From VAZQ01 sp035263865 (GTDB taxonomy: Bacteria; Pseudomonadota; Alphaproteobacteria; Rhizobiales; Xanthobacteraceae), in the NCBI GenBank assembly GCA_035263865.1, contig DATFQX010000094.1:1-64000 (forward strand): DNA of 64,000 nt. Direction: 5' to 3'. Every line of letters begins with the position of its first letter. Positions within the stretch are counted from its first letter, which is position 1. Shown here piece by piece: positions 8,139-16,397 of this stretch. Below the pieces are notes generated by a model. The model searched no databases. It saw nothing but the letters and a program-made list of their open reading frames with translations, and was not told the origin of the DNA. The translations under genes and the position numbers were made by a program.

Positions 8139-9371
8139 ATGCACGATACCCCTGATCAAGTGCATTGGCACGAGCCGAAAGCCGGAGAGAATGCTGGATA
8201 TGGGACGTTCAAGCGGGCACCGATGCCCTACGACCGTTTCATGGAAGCGGAGGGGGTTCCCGTCTATCGCGGCATCGGTCTGCGACGCGTGCAGGACCTG
8301 CCGCTCGCGCCTTGGAAACGGCTCGGTGGCCGCGGCTCCTACGTCCAACTCTACGGCACCGAAGGCTTATGGGGCCTTTATGTCGTCGAAATCCCGTCCG
8401 CCGGTGCGCTCAACGTCGAGCGGCACCTCTATGAAAAAGTCGTGTTGGTGGTGGAAGGTCGCGGTACGACGGAGGTCTGGCAGGAAGGGCAGGTCAAGCG
8501 GCATGCATTCGAGTGGCAGAAGGGCTCGCTGTTCTCGATTCCGCTCAACGCCTACCATCGGCTGATCAACGCGGCGAGCGTGCCCGCGCTGTTGTTGTGC
8601 GGCACGTCCGCGCCCAACGTCATGAACGTGATCGACAACACCCATTTCATTTTCAACTGCCCATACACGTTCCAAGAGCGCTTCTCGGGGGCGGAGGATT
8701 ATTTCAAGCCGAGGGACGACATCGAGCCGGATCCGATCCGGGGGCTCGCCATGCGGCGGACCAACTTCGTTCCCGACATCGTCAACACCGAGCTTCCGCT
8801 CGACAACCGCCGCTCGCCCGGCTACCGCCGGGTCGAGCCGTTCATGGCCGGCAATCGCTTCTATCTCTGGATCGGCCAGCACGAGACCGGCCGCTATTCC
8901 AAGGCGCACAAGCACGCCTCCGCCGCCGTGCTCATCTGCATCAAGGGCAAGGGCTATACCTATACCTGGCCGGAAACGCTCGGCACCACGCCGTGGCGGG
9001 ACGGCGGGGCGGACAAGGTCCTGCGCCAGGATTACGAGCCGGTCGGTCTCGTTTCTGCTGCACCGATGAGCGGCGACTGGTTCCATCAGCATTTCGGCAT
9101 CGGCAAGGAAGGGCTACGCATCACCGCCTGGCACGGACCCAACAACCAGCGCTCGCGCAAGGCGGGCCGCCCTGGCGAGCAGCTCGTGGACTATGGCGCA
9201 ATCGAACTGAGCAAAGGCGGCAGCGCCATCCCCTATCACGAGGAGGATCCCGCCATTCGCCGGGAATTCGAAGCGGCGCTCGCGCGCGAGGGGCTTGCGA
9301 GCCGGATGAATGCGGAATTTTACCAGCGCCCTCCCGCGGAAGGCGAAATGGTGATGGGAGACGTCATGTAA
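8139..9371 (+). CDS. bicupin-domain protein
   Basis: A 410-residue protein with two cupin barrels. The first is around residues 80-175 (ALNVERHLYEKVVLVVEGRG, then FSIPLNAYHRLIN). The second is around residues 250-340 (SKAHKHASAAVLICIKGKGY, then GDWFHQHFGIG). The second has a His-rich metal site; the first lacks the usual H-x-H pair and may be structural. This architecture occurs in ring-cleavage dioxygenases and in oxidoreductase-like proteins of aromatic degradation, but I cannot assign a reaction. It starts 40 bases after the TctC-like gene on the same strand and probably belongs to the same catabolic unit. Confidence 0.75.
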   Translation: MHDTPDQVHWHEPKAGENAGYGTFKRAPMPYDRFMEAEGVPVYRGIGLRRVQDLPLAPWKRLGGRGSYVQLYGTEGLWGLYVVEIPSAGALNVERHLYEKVVLVVEGRGTTEVWQEGQVKRHAFEWQKGSLFSIPLNAYHRLINAASVPALLLCGTSAPNVMNVIDNTHFIFNCPYTFQERFSGAEDYFKPRDDIEPDPIRGLAMRRTNFVPDIVNTELPLDNRRSPGYRRVEPFMAGNRFYLWIGQHETGRYSKAHKHASAAVLICIKGKGYTYTWPETLGTTPWRDGGADKVLRQDYEPVGLVSAAPMSGDWFHQHFGIGKEGLRITAWHGPNNQRSRKAGRPGEQLVDYGAIELSKGGSAIPYHEEDPAIRREFEAALAREGLASRMNAEFYQRPPAEGEMVMGDVM

Positions 9372-9392
9372 TACCGCGGCGGTGGTTGTCGC

Positions 9393-9519
9393 GACTCGTC
9401 ATGGGCGGGCAGAAGCGCGTCGAAGACGCGCGTAAAACGCTGGTGCCCGCGCATCCATCTTCTTCGCAGAACATTTTTGCAAAGGTGGATGATTGCCGGG
9501 TCAAGTCCGGCATGACGCG
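9393..9519. repeat. intergenic palindromic element (REP/BIME-like), full copy
   Basis: Begins gtcatgggcgggc and ends gattgccgggtcaagtccgg with catgacg. Two outer palindromic arms flank catccatc and ggatgat inner arms, the same layout as the copies at 53634, 58053 and 60062, but more diverged and longer in the middle. Confidence 0.75.
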
Positions 9520-9573
9520 TATGGGTCAGCGCCGGCGACCGTAAGATTCCGTGCGGTTCGAAACGGAGGACGC

Positions 9574-10731
9574 ATGAAGCGAAGCATCGAACGAATTCTC
9601 ACCACCCACGTGGGTAGCCTGCCGCGGCCCGCCGATCTGCTCGACGTCGTGCAGGCCAAAGAGCAGGGCAAGCGCGTTGATGAAAAGGCGCACGCCGCAC
9701 GGTTACGCGCCGCTGTCGCGGACATCGTCCGCAAACAGACCGAGCTTGGGATCGACATTGTCGATGACGGCGAGTTTGGCAAGCCGAGCTTCGTCTCCTA
9801 CGTCAACGAACGTCTCGGCGGCTTCGAAGTCGATACTGAGATGCCGCGACAAAGTCCGTGGGCAGGTTCGCGCGAAGCCAAGTCCTTTCCGGAGTTCTAC
9901 GGGCAGGGTCACGTGGCCGCGCGGCAGAACCACATGGTCTGCACCGCGCCGATCACCTATCGCGGCATGGCGCAATTGCGCCTCGACATCGACAATCTCA
10001 AGGCGGCGCTCAACGGCGCCAAGCCCGAGGAAGCCTTCATGCCCGCGATCTCGCCGGCGAGCGTGGCGGATTGGCAGCGCAACGCGTTCTACAAGAGCGA
10101 AGAGGAGTACTTGTTTGCGATCGCCGATGCTCTGCGCGAGGAGTACGAGGCGATCGTCAACGCGGGAGTTCTGCTGCAGGTCGACGACCCGCATCTCGTC
10201 ACCTACTGGATCAAAGTACCCGATCTGACGCTCGAGCAGTTCCGCAAATGGGCGCAGCTGCGCGTCGAGGCGCTCAATCACGCGCTGCGCAACATTGCGC
10301 CGGAGAAAGTTCGCCACCACACCTGCTACGGCATCAACATGGGCCCGCGCATCCACGATCTCGAGCTCAAGCATGTCGTCGATCTCATCCTTAAGATCCG
10401 CGCCGGCGCCTATTCGTTCGAGGCCGCAAACCCGCGCCACGAGCACGAATGGAAGGTGTGGGAGAACGCGAAGCTGCCGGCGGGCAAGTCGCTCATTCCC
10501 GGCGTGATCAGCCACTCGACGGTCTTGGTCGAACACCCGGAGCTGGTAGCCGAGCGCATCTGCCGCTACGCCAAGGTGGTCGGGCGCGAGAACGTTATCG
10601 CCGGCTCCGATTGCGGCTTTGCCACCTTCGCCGGCTCGAAGGAGGTGCACCCGAGCATCGTGTGGTCGAAGTTTACGTCGCTCGTCGAAGGCGCGAGACT
10701 CGCCAGCAAGCAGCTGTGGGACGGGCGCTGA
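9574..10731 (+). CDS. MetE C-terminal-like (cobalamin-independent methionine synthase/CoM transferase family) protein
   Basis: A 385-residue zinc-dependent thiol alkyltransferase corresponding to the C-terminal catalytic half of MetE, without its N-terminal half. The zinc ligands can be seen as HHTCYGIN (His and Cys), FEAANPRHEHEW (Glu) and GSDCGFAT (Cys). The N-terminus has TTHVGSLPRP, the family's usual start, and IVDDGEFGK. The ATG at 9574 follows a GGAGGAC ribosome binding site, whereas the longer frame from 9493 runs through the intergenic repeat. Stand-alone proteins of this type include archaeal MetE, epoxyalkane:CoM transferase and many uncharacterised paralogues. The catabolic neighbourhood points away from ordinary methionine synthesis, but that is inference. 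Confidence 0.85.
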   Translation: MKRSIERILTTHVGSLPRPADLLDVVQAKEQGKRVDEKAHAARLRAAVADIVRKQTELGIDIVDDGEFGKPSFVSYVNERLGGFEVDTEMPRQSPWAGSREAKSFPEFYGQGHVAARQNHMVCTAPITYRGMAQLRLDIDNLKAALNGAKPEEAFMPAISPASVADWQRNAFYKSEEEYLFAIADALREEYEAIVNAGVLLQVDDPHLVTYWIKVPDLTLEQFRKWAQLRVEALNHALRNIAPEKVRHHTCYGINMGPRIHDLELKHVVDLILKIRAGAYSFEAANPRHEHEWKVWENAKLPAGKSLIPGVISHSTVLVEHPELVAERICRYAKVVGRENVIAGSDCGFATFAGSKEVHPSIVWSKFTSLVEGARLASKQLWDGR

Positions 10732-10758
10732 GCTCGCTGTTGCGCAGGAAGGCTTCAG

Positions 10759-13119
10759 TCACGGCGTAGATTTTTCGATGTCTGCAATCCTTTCCAGCGA
10801 CTGCTCGCGCGGGCGGGTCGGGCGGAGTCGGGTCTGCGCGGCGGCGAGGCGCTCGCCGGTCAGGTCCAGCGTGATGGACTCGAGCGCGGCGCTGCGTTCG
10901 CTGACAAATCCGATGAGATCGGCGCCGGCGTAGCCGGCCGCGCGCAGCGCGGCGACGCAAGGTTCGGCCTGTGTGAGCGGCAGCGCCGCAAGCAGCCCGC
11001 CCGAGGTTTGCGGATCGAACAGTAGCGGGTAGAGCGGATGCCGCCCGGCCGCGGGGAGATCGCGGATGGCGCGGCGCAGTCGCACGTTCTGCGGCTGCAG
11101 TGAGGAGAAGATACCGAGCGCCACCGTCTCTCGCGCGCCGTCGAGCAGCGGCACGCGGTCAACGGCGAGCGTTGCGTCGACATCGGAGGCGCGCACCATC
11201 TCGATGAGGTGGCCGATGAGCCCGAAGCCGGTGACATCGGTTGCGGCATGGACGCCGTACCGGCGAAGAATCTCGGCCGCCTTGCCGTTCGACTGGATCA
11301 TGTGGGCGATCGCCGCCATCACCCAGCGCGCCTTTGCCTTGCCACGCATATCGGCGGCAAGCAGTGTCCCCGTCCCCAACGGCTTGGTCAGGATAAGACC
11401 GTCGCCCGCCTTCAATCCACCCTTGCGCAGCGCAGTTGCCGCCGGGACGAGACCGTTGACGGCAAAGCCCAGCGCAAGCTCCGCGCCTTCGCTGGTGTGC
11501 CCGCCCACCAGCGCACAGCCGGCCTGGCGCAGCACCTCGTTCGCACCGGTGATCATCGCCGACAAGTCGGCGCCTACCTTGCTTTCTAGCCCGTAGGGTA
11601 CGGTGGCGATGGCCAGCGCTGTCTGCGGCTCTCCGCCCATGGCATAGACGTCCCCGAGCGCATGGTTGGCCGCGATCTTGCCCAGCGTATAGGGGTCGTC
11701 GACGATGGCGCGGAAATAGTCGACGGTCTGCAGCGAGAGCTTTTCGCCGCCCACATCGACGAGTGCCGCGTCATCGGGCGCGTCGAGCCCGACGACCACG
11801 TCGGGGCGGGCAACGGGCGCGACGCCGGCGAGCGCCTGGGCGAGCACGGTCGCGCCCACCTTGGCGCCGCAGCCGCCACAGCGCATGGCGATGGCAGAGA
11901 TTTCCTTGAGCGCCTCGCGGTCGGCGAGCGGCGGCAGCGCCGGCGGCGCCGGCTTCATCTCCGGCAGCTCGTTGTATTTGCGCATGAAGCGCCGATCGAT
12001 CCAATCCTTCCAGCGCCACACCCATGCGCCTTCGACCACGACGCCGTTGCGGCTACCCACCGCGTAGCGTCCTCCCGTGGAAACCAGATAAAGCGCCTCG
12101 CGCTGTGGCTTGAATGGCCGCAAGGTTTTGCCGGTCAGCGTACGGCGGATGTTGTTGGCGAGGGCAGGCCCGGCGCGCACCGCGTACACGCCTGACTTCG
12201 GCAGTTCGCGTTCCGCGAACGCGATCGTGTCGCCGGCCGCGAAGACGTCGTCGTGGCCGGCCACCCGCAACGTCGAGTCCACCATGAGAAAGCCGCGTGG
12301 ATCGAGCGGCAATCCCGCCTTTGCCAGCCAGCGCGCTGGCGCCGCTTGCGTGGTCCACAGAATCTCGTCTGCCGCGAGCGGGCCATAGTCTGCAAGCGTG
12401 AGCCGTCCGGGCTCGACAGCAACGACCGGCGCGCCCGTGACGACCGCGATTCCGCGCGCCGCCAGAATCGCGTGAAAGCGCGCGCGAAAATCCGCCGGAA
12501 AGCTCGGCAGAATATTGGGAGCGTCTGAGACCAGCACGAAAGAGAGTCCGCTCGCATCGAAGCCGGCCTGCCTGACCGTTTGCCGCAAGCGGTGCTCGAC
12601 CGCGAGCAGCAGCTCGACACCGCCCGCCCCAGCGCCAACGAGCGCCACACTGGCGCGACCTTTGCGCGCGAGGACGCGCGTCTGCAGCGCCTCGAAGCGG
12701 CGCAGGAATCCGTCAATTGGCTTGACCGCAATCGCGTGCTCGCTCGCGCCCGGCACGCCTGTGGTGTTGGGCGTCGAGCCGATGTTGAGCGAAAGGAGAT
12801 CGTAGGGGACCGGCGGCCGCGACCGGCAGATCACACGCCGCCCGTCAAGGTCGAGGTCGATCACCTCGTCCTGATAAAGCCGAGCCCCAGCGAACCGCGC
12901 GAGCGGACCCGTATCGATATGCGCGTCATCGAACCCATAGTTCCCAGCGATGAGCCCCGGCAGCATCCCGGAGTAGGGTGTGTGCACCTCGCGGCTGATC
13001 AAGGTGAGGCGCACGCCGGGAATCGGCTTCATGCCGAACGTGCGCAGCACCGTGACGTGCGAGTGGCCGGCGCCGAGGAGCACCACGTCCTTGAGCACGG
13101 GATGGTTTGCCGCCTTCAT
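10759..13119 (-). CDS. selD: pyridine nucleotide-disulfide oxidoreductase fused to selenide, water dikinase (SelD); senC role
   Basis: Bifunctional 786-residue protein. Residues 1 to about 400 form an NDH-2-like flavoprotein: FAD fold VVLLGAGHSH, NAD(P)H fold VALVGAGAGGVEL, second FAD motif DDVFAAGDTIAF. From about residue 412 the protein is SelD, which makes selenophosphate from selenide and ATP: MRCGGCGAK with the catalytic Cys (cysteine, not selenocysteine), GLDAPDDAA, VGGHTSEGAE and TDVTGFGLIGHL. This fusion is an established family (the N-terminal part is modelled as 'N-terminus to SelD'). The senB gene lies 48 bases upstream on the same strand, so here the selenophosphate most likely feeds selenosugar synthesis. 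No selA, selB, selU/ybbB or tRNA-Sec gene is in the window, although they could be elsewhere. Confidence 0.92.
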   Translation of the reverse strand: MKAANHPVLKDVVLLGAGHSHVTVLRTFGMKPIPGVRLTLISREVHTPYSGMLPGLIAGNYGFDDAHIDTGPLARFAGARLYQDEVIDLDLDGRRVICRSRPPVPYDLLSLNIGSTPNTTGVPGASEHAIAVKPIDGFLRRFEALQTRVLARKGRASVALVGAGAGGVELLLAVEHRLRQTVRQAGFDASGLSFVLVSDAPNILPSFPADFRARFHAILAARGIAVVTGAPVVAVEPGRLTLADYGPLAADEILWTTQAAPARWLAKAGLPLDPRGFLMVDSTLRVAGHDDVFAAGDTIAFAERELPKSGVYAVRAGPALANNIRRTLTGKTLRPFKPQREALYLVSTGGRYAVGSRNGVVVEGAWVWRWKDWIDRRFMRKYNELPEMKPAPPALPPLADREALKEISAIAMRCGGCGAKVGATVLAQALAGVAPVARPDVVVGLDAPDDAALVDVGGEKLSLQTVDYFRAIVDDPYTLGKIAANHALGDVYAMGGEPQTALAIATVPYGLESKVGADLSAMITGANEVLRQAGCALVGGHTSEGAELALGFAVNGLVPAATALRKGGLKAGDGLILTKPLGTGTLLAADMRGKAKARWVMAAIAHMIQSNGKAAEILRRYGVHAATDVTGFGLIGHLIEMVRASDVDATLAVDRVPLLDGARETVALGIFSSLQPQNVRLRRAIRDLPAAGRHPLYPLLFDPQTSGGLLAALPLTQAEPCVAALRAAGYAGADLIGFVSERSAALESITLDLTGERLAAAQTRLRPTRPREQSLERIADIEKSTP

Positions 13120-13167
13120 GCCAATCCTTCCCGATGCGATAGGAGCGCAAAAACGGACCGCATGGCA

Positions 13168-14199
13168 TCACATGTTCGTCAGATCGGTGACAGCCGCCGA
13201 ATTTGCCGCCTTGCGGGGCCGCAAATTGGCACGCGCGGCGGGTTTCGGCACGATTTGCTCGATGAGTTTTTTCCATGCGGCCCTTTCGCGCACTGGCCGG
13301 AACAGTGGGGCGCGGCGCGCGATCGCGCGCGTGAGCCTATTGCGGAATGCGGGATCGCGCTCGATGCGATCGAGGAGCTGTGTCAGCGCCTGCGTGTCGC
13401 CGACTGGAAAATAGCCGGGATAGTTGCGTCCGAGCAGCCCAACCGAGCCGTCGATGCGCGACGCGAGCACCGGAACGCTGGCGGCGACGGCCTCGGATAT
13501 GACGTTTGCTCCGCCTTCGCTCACTGATGACAGAACCAGCGCCCGCGCGCGGTCGAGCAGGCGTCGGACATCCGCGCGCGGGCGGTCGCCGCGCCAGACG
13601 TAGCGCGGATTGGCGGCCATTTCAGCCTTCGCCGCCACCGCCCATTGGCGCGTTTCGGCCGCCCCGAGATGCACGATGCGAATGCGTGAGCTCGCAGGCA
13701 GGCGACGCGCCGCCTCGGCGGCGCGAAACGGATCCTTCACCTCGCGCAGATGCCCGATCACGGCCACATCAAAGCTCTGCATGCGCCTGAGGCGGCGGCG
13801 ACGCAGCGGCACAGCCGATTGATATACGATGCGAAGCTTCTCCCGAAATTGCGCGGGCACGCGCTCTCGCGCGAGCTCCTGCAGAGCCACGAGACGATCA
13901 GCGCATGCAAGCGAGTGAAAAACGGGTGCTGGATCGCGATCGATGTAGTCGTAGATGTCGGTGCCACTCAAGCCCACGATCAGCGGCCGATCGGGGTAAA
14001 GCTTGCGAAAGGCGCGGATGCTGTCGGCGCTGCGCCAGGCATGGAGCGCAATCATTAACTCTCCGTCCGTTTCAGAATAGCGGTCGGCGATATGGACGCG
14101 ATGACCGAGCTGGCGCAGGATTCGTGCCCAGCGCATGCTCGTGGTCGTGTTGCCGGATCGTGACGAGGAGCGCGCCGGCGTGATAAGGACAATCTTCAT
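13168..14199 (-). CDS. senB: selenoneine biosynthesis selenosugar synthase SenB (GT-B glycosyltransferase)
   Basis: In the described pathway SenB joins selenophosphate to a UDP-sugar to give a selenosugar. The 343-residue product is a GT-B glycosyltransferase of the family formerly modelled as a putative glycosyltransferase beside egtB-like and selD genes. It opens MKIVLITPA, has GNTTTSMRWARILRQLGHRV in the N-terminal domain, VGLSGTDIYDY, and the EX7E motif in SEGGANVISEAV. Its start codon shares two bases with the senA start on the other strand (CATG at 14197-14200). The frame could extend to 14238, but MKIVLI is the natural start of the fold. The name comes from family resemblance plus the senA and selD neighbours, which fit closely. 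Confidence 0.88.
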   Translation of the reverse strand: MKIVLITPARSSSRSGNTTTSMRWARILRQLGHRVHIADRYSETDGELMIALHAWRSADSIRAFRKLYPDRPLIVGLSGTDIYDYIDRDPAPVFHSLACADRLVALQELARERVPAQFREKLRIVYQSAVPLRRRRLRRMQSFDVAVIGHLREVKDPFRAAEAARRLPASSRIRIVHLGAAETRQWAVAAKAEMAANPRYVWRGDRPRADVRRLLDRARALVLSSVSEGGANVISEAVAASVPVLASRIDGSVGLLGRNYPGYFPVGDTQALTQLLDRIERDPAFRNRLTRAIARRAPLFRPVRERAAWKKLIEQIVPKPAARANLRPRKAANSAAVTDLTNM

Positions 14200-15514
14200 G
14201 AACGAGGCTCTTATACATCGCCCGACGAGTGGCGCCACCGCGGAGGAGCTTGCGGCTCAGCTCGGCGGTGCGCGCAACTCGACGCGTCGCCTGACTGATG
14301 ACCTTTCCACCCAGCAGTTGATGGGACCGATGCTGCCGATCGTCAACCCGATCCTCTGGGAAATCGGGCACGTCGGCTGGTTCCATGAATACTGGACGCT
14401 GCGCCATGCGCACGGCGAGACGCCGATCCTCGCGCGCGCCGACGCTCTATGGAATTCGAGCACGGTTGCGCATGCAACGCGATGGGATCTGGACTTGCCT
14501 GATCGCGCCGGCGTGTTCGGATATATGGCGGATGTGCTCTCCCGGCAGGTTGATCGCCTAGCTGGCGGCGTCGATCTCCGCGCTCGCTATTTCTACGACC
14601 TTGCGATCCGCCACGAGGACATGCACGTCGAGGCGCTCGCCTATGCACGACAGACGCTCGGCTATGCGCGCCCGCAAGATCTCGGCTCTCCGGCGACGCA
14701 CCGCGCCGGCGCATGGGGAGGCGACGTCGACGTGCCGGGCGGACAGTGGCAACTCGGCTCGACGCCTGCGGATGGTTTCGTGTTCGACAACGAGAAGTGG
14801 GCGCATGCGGTTGAGATCGCGCCCTTCCGGATCGCCAAAGCGCCGGTCACGAACGCCGAGTTCGCCGCCTTCGTGGAGGAGGGCGGCTATCGGCGTCGCG
14901 AATTCTGGAGCGTACCGGGATGGGAGTGGCGCGAGCGCGCGGGTGCGGAGCATCCGGCCTACTGGCTCAATAACGAGGGCGGCAGCTGGACGTGGCGCAA
15001 CCACGATAAAGTCGAACCGCTCCCGCCGCACGCCCCGGTAGCCTTCGTCAACTGGTACGAGGCGCAAGCCTACTGCAACTGGGCCGAGCGCCGGCTGCCC
15101 ACCGAGGCTGAATGGGAGGCTGCGGCCGTGGGCGAGCCAAGTGCGAACGGCTTGGCCAACCCCAAGCGCCGCTGGCCGTGGGGCGAGGCGGCGCCGAGCG
15201 CCGCGCGCGCCAGCCTCGGTTTTGCCTTCGACGGCCCGCTCGACGTCGCCGCCTGCGCCGCGGGCGACAGCGCCTTCGGATGCAGGCAGATGATCGGGAA
15301 TGTGTGGGAATGGACGGCGTCCGACTTCGTGCCGTTCCCGGGCTTCGCTGCCGATCCCTACGAGGATTATTCGCAGCCCTGGTTCAACACGCGCAAGGTG
15401 TTGCGCGGCGGAAGCTTCGCCACCAGCGCCCGGCTCGCGCGTCCGCTCTACCGCAACTTTTTCACCCCCGAGCGCAACGACGTCATCGCCGGATTTCGCA
15501 CCTGCGTCCGATAA
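14198..15514 (+). CDS. senA: selenoneine synthase SenA (EgtB-like nonheme iron enzyme)
   Basis: SenA couples hercynine to a selenosugar oxidatively, forming the C-Se bond of selenoneine. The 438-residue product has an N-terminal DinB-like bundle with a His triad equivalent to EgtB's iron ligands (H58 in GHVGWFHE; H139 and H143 in RHEDMHVEA) and a C-terminal FGE-sulfatase domain (PVTNAEFAAF, RRLPTEAEWE, GNVWEWTASDF, FRTCVR at the end). It differs from the true EgtB at 20526 in having the ALWNSSTVAHATRWDL region and a DMH triad segment instead of NHEQQH. The ATG at 14198 has an AAGGA ribosome binding site 8 bases upstream that lies inside the senB coding region. No C-terminal methyltransferase domain is present, which excludes OvoA. 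Confidence 0.88.
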   Translation: MNEALIHRPTSGATAEELAAQLGGARNSTRRLTDDLSTQQLMGPMLPIVNPILWEIGHVGWFHEYWTLRHAHGETPILARADALWNSSTVAHATRWDLDLPDRAGVFGYMADVLSRQVDRLAGGVDLRARYFYDLAIRHEDMHVEALAYARQTLGYARPQDLGSPATHRAGAWGGDVDVPGGQWQLGSTPADGFVFDNEKWAHAVEIAPFRIAKAPVTNAEFAAFVEEGGYRRREFWSVPGWEWRERAGAEHPAYWLNNEGGSWTWRNHDKVEPLPPHAPVAFVNWYEAQAYCNWAERRLPTEAEWEAAAVGEPSANGLANPKRRWPWGEAAPSAARASLGFAFDGPLDVAACAAGDSAFGCRQMIGNVWEWTASDFVPFPGFAADPYEDYSQPWFNTRKVLRGGSFATSARLARPLYRNFFTPERNDVIAGFRTCVR

Positions 15515-15523
15515 GGAGAGCAA

Positions 15524-15586
15524 ATGACGCTCTCGAAGTTCGACCGCTACAAGCGCCTCGCCTGGGACTTTGAGCGGCCGCGTTGA
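15524..15586 (+). CDS. possible 20-residue micro-ORF between senA and the phosphorylase gene
   Basis: Nine bases after the senA stop, a well placed AAGGAGAG sequence precedes an ATG and 20 codons (starting MTLSKFDRYK, rich in basic and aromatic residues, no Cys) before TGA at 15584-15586. The next gene's ATG is at 15589, or a TTG at 15583 overlaps this stop. The ribosome binding site here is better than any seen directly before the phosphorylase ATG. It could be a translational coupling leader, the stub of a lost gene or a real peptide. No family recognised. Confidence 0.35.
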   Translation: MTLSKFDRYKRLAWDFERPR

Positions 15587-15588
15587 CC

Positions 15589-16371
15589 ATGCCTCCACTG
15601 CTCGACAACAAAGATCCTTCGTCGCCGTCCGTGTTTCGCCCGGCCGCACTGCTGCGCGAAGCGCGGCGGCAAAAAGGACTCACGCATATCGAGGTGCCGG
15701 CGATCTGCATTCTTGATCCGGATGGCGACGTCGTGCGGCGGCTGCGAAGGGAAAACCGATCAAAGCCGTTTGATTCCTGGCCTTGCTATCACACACAACT
15801 GGATAGCTTTGAATTGGCGGGACAAACGGTAGGAATTATCGGCTGTGCTGTCGGCGCGCCATTTGCTGTGCTGATTGCCGAAGAAGTGTTCGCCAGCGGG
15901 TGCCGGTTCTTGCTCAGCCTCACATCGGCGGGGCAAATCACGCCGTGCGGCCCCACGCCTTACTTTGTTCTCATCGATCGCGCCTTGCGCGATGAGGGCA
16001 CCAGCTATCACTACGCCTCGCCGAGCGAGTACGCGGACGCGGACGCGCGCTTGGTCGCAAGAGCGGCCGCCGCGCTTGAGCAAAGCAAGCAGCCTTTTTT
16101 TGTCGGTGCGACTTGGACCACGGACGCGCCGTTCCGCGAAACGACGGCGGCGATCGAAGCTGCGCGGTCCAAAGGCCACTTGGCGGTCGAGATGGAAGCC
16201 GCGGCTCTTTATGCCTTTGCCCGCGCGAGTGGCGCGGCGGTTCTCTGCCTGGCCCATGTGACCAACAGCATGGGGCAAGCAGGACGGGATTTCGAAAAAG
16301 GCGAAGCCGACGGCACTGCCAATGCGCTAGCTGTTCTCGAAGCCCTGGTCGCAATGTTAGGGCGCTCCTGA
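15589..16371 (+). CDS. nucleoside phosphorylase family protein (PNP/UDP-phosphorylase superfamily)
   Basis: About 260 residues of the superfamily that cleaves nucleosides or related N- or S-glycosides, with phosphate or by hydrolysis. Visible marks are GIIGCAVGAPFAVLIAEEVF, LLSLTSAGQI, VGATWTTDAPFRET and the ribose-binding VEMEAAALYAFAR. The ATG at 15589 is chosen over the TTG at 15583. It follows senA on the same strand with only the micro-ORF between, so co-transcription is likely. SenA chemistry leaves a sugar-linked selenium intermediate, so a glycoside-cleaving enzyme here is suggestive, but that link is my inference; it may simply salvage nucleosides. Confidence 0.8.
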   Translation: MPPLLDNKDPSSPSVFRPAALLREARRQKGLTHIEVPAICILDPDGDVVRRLRRENRSKPFDSWPCYHTQLDSFELAGQTVGIIGCAVGAPFAVLIAEEVFASGCRFLLSLTSAGQITPCGPTPYFVLIDRALRDEGTSYHYASPSEYADADARLVARAAAALEQSKQPFFVGATWTTDAPFRETTAAIEAARSKGHLAVEMEAAALYAFARASGAAVLCLAHVTNSMGQAGRDFEKGEADGTANALAVLEALVAMLGRS

Positions 16372-16397
16372 AGGTCAAAAGCGCGAGACCCACTCGC

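Noticed and set aside
10759..13119. Possible selenocysteine at the SelD active site
   Set aside because: The catalytic position is Cys in GGCGAK and there is no in-frame UGA.
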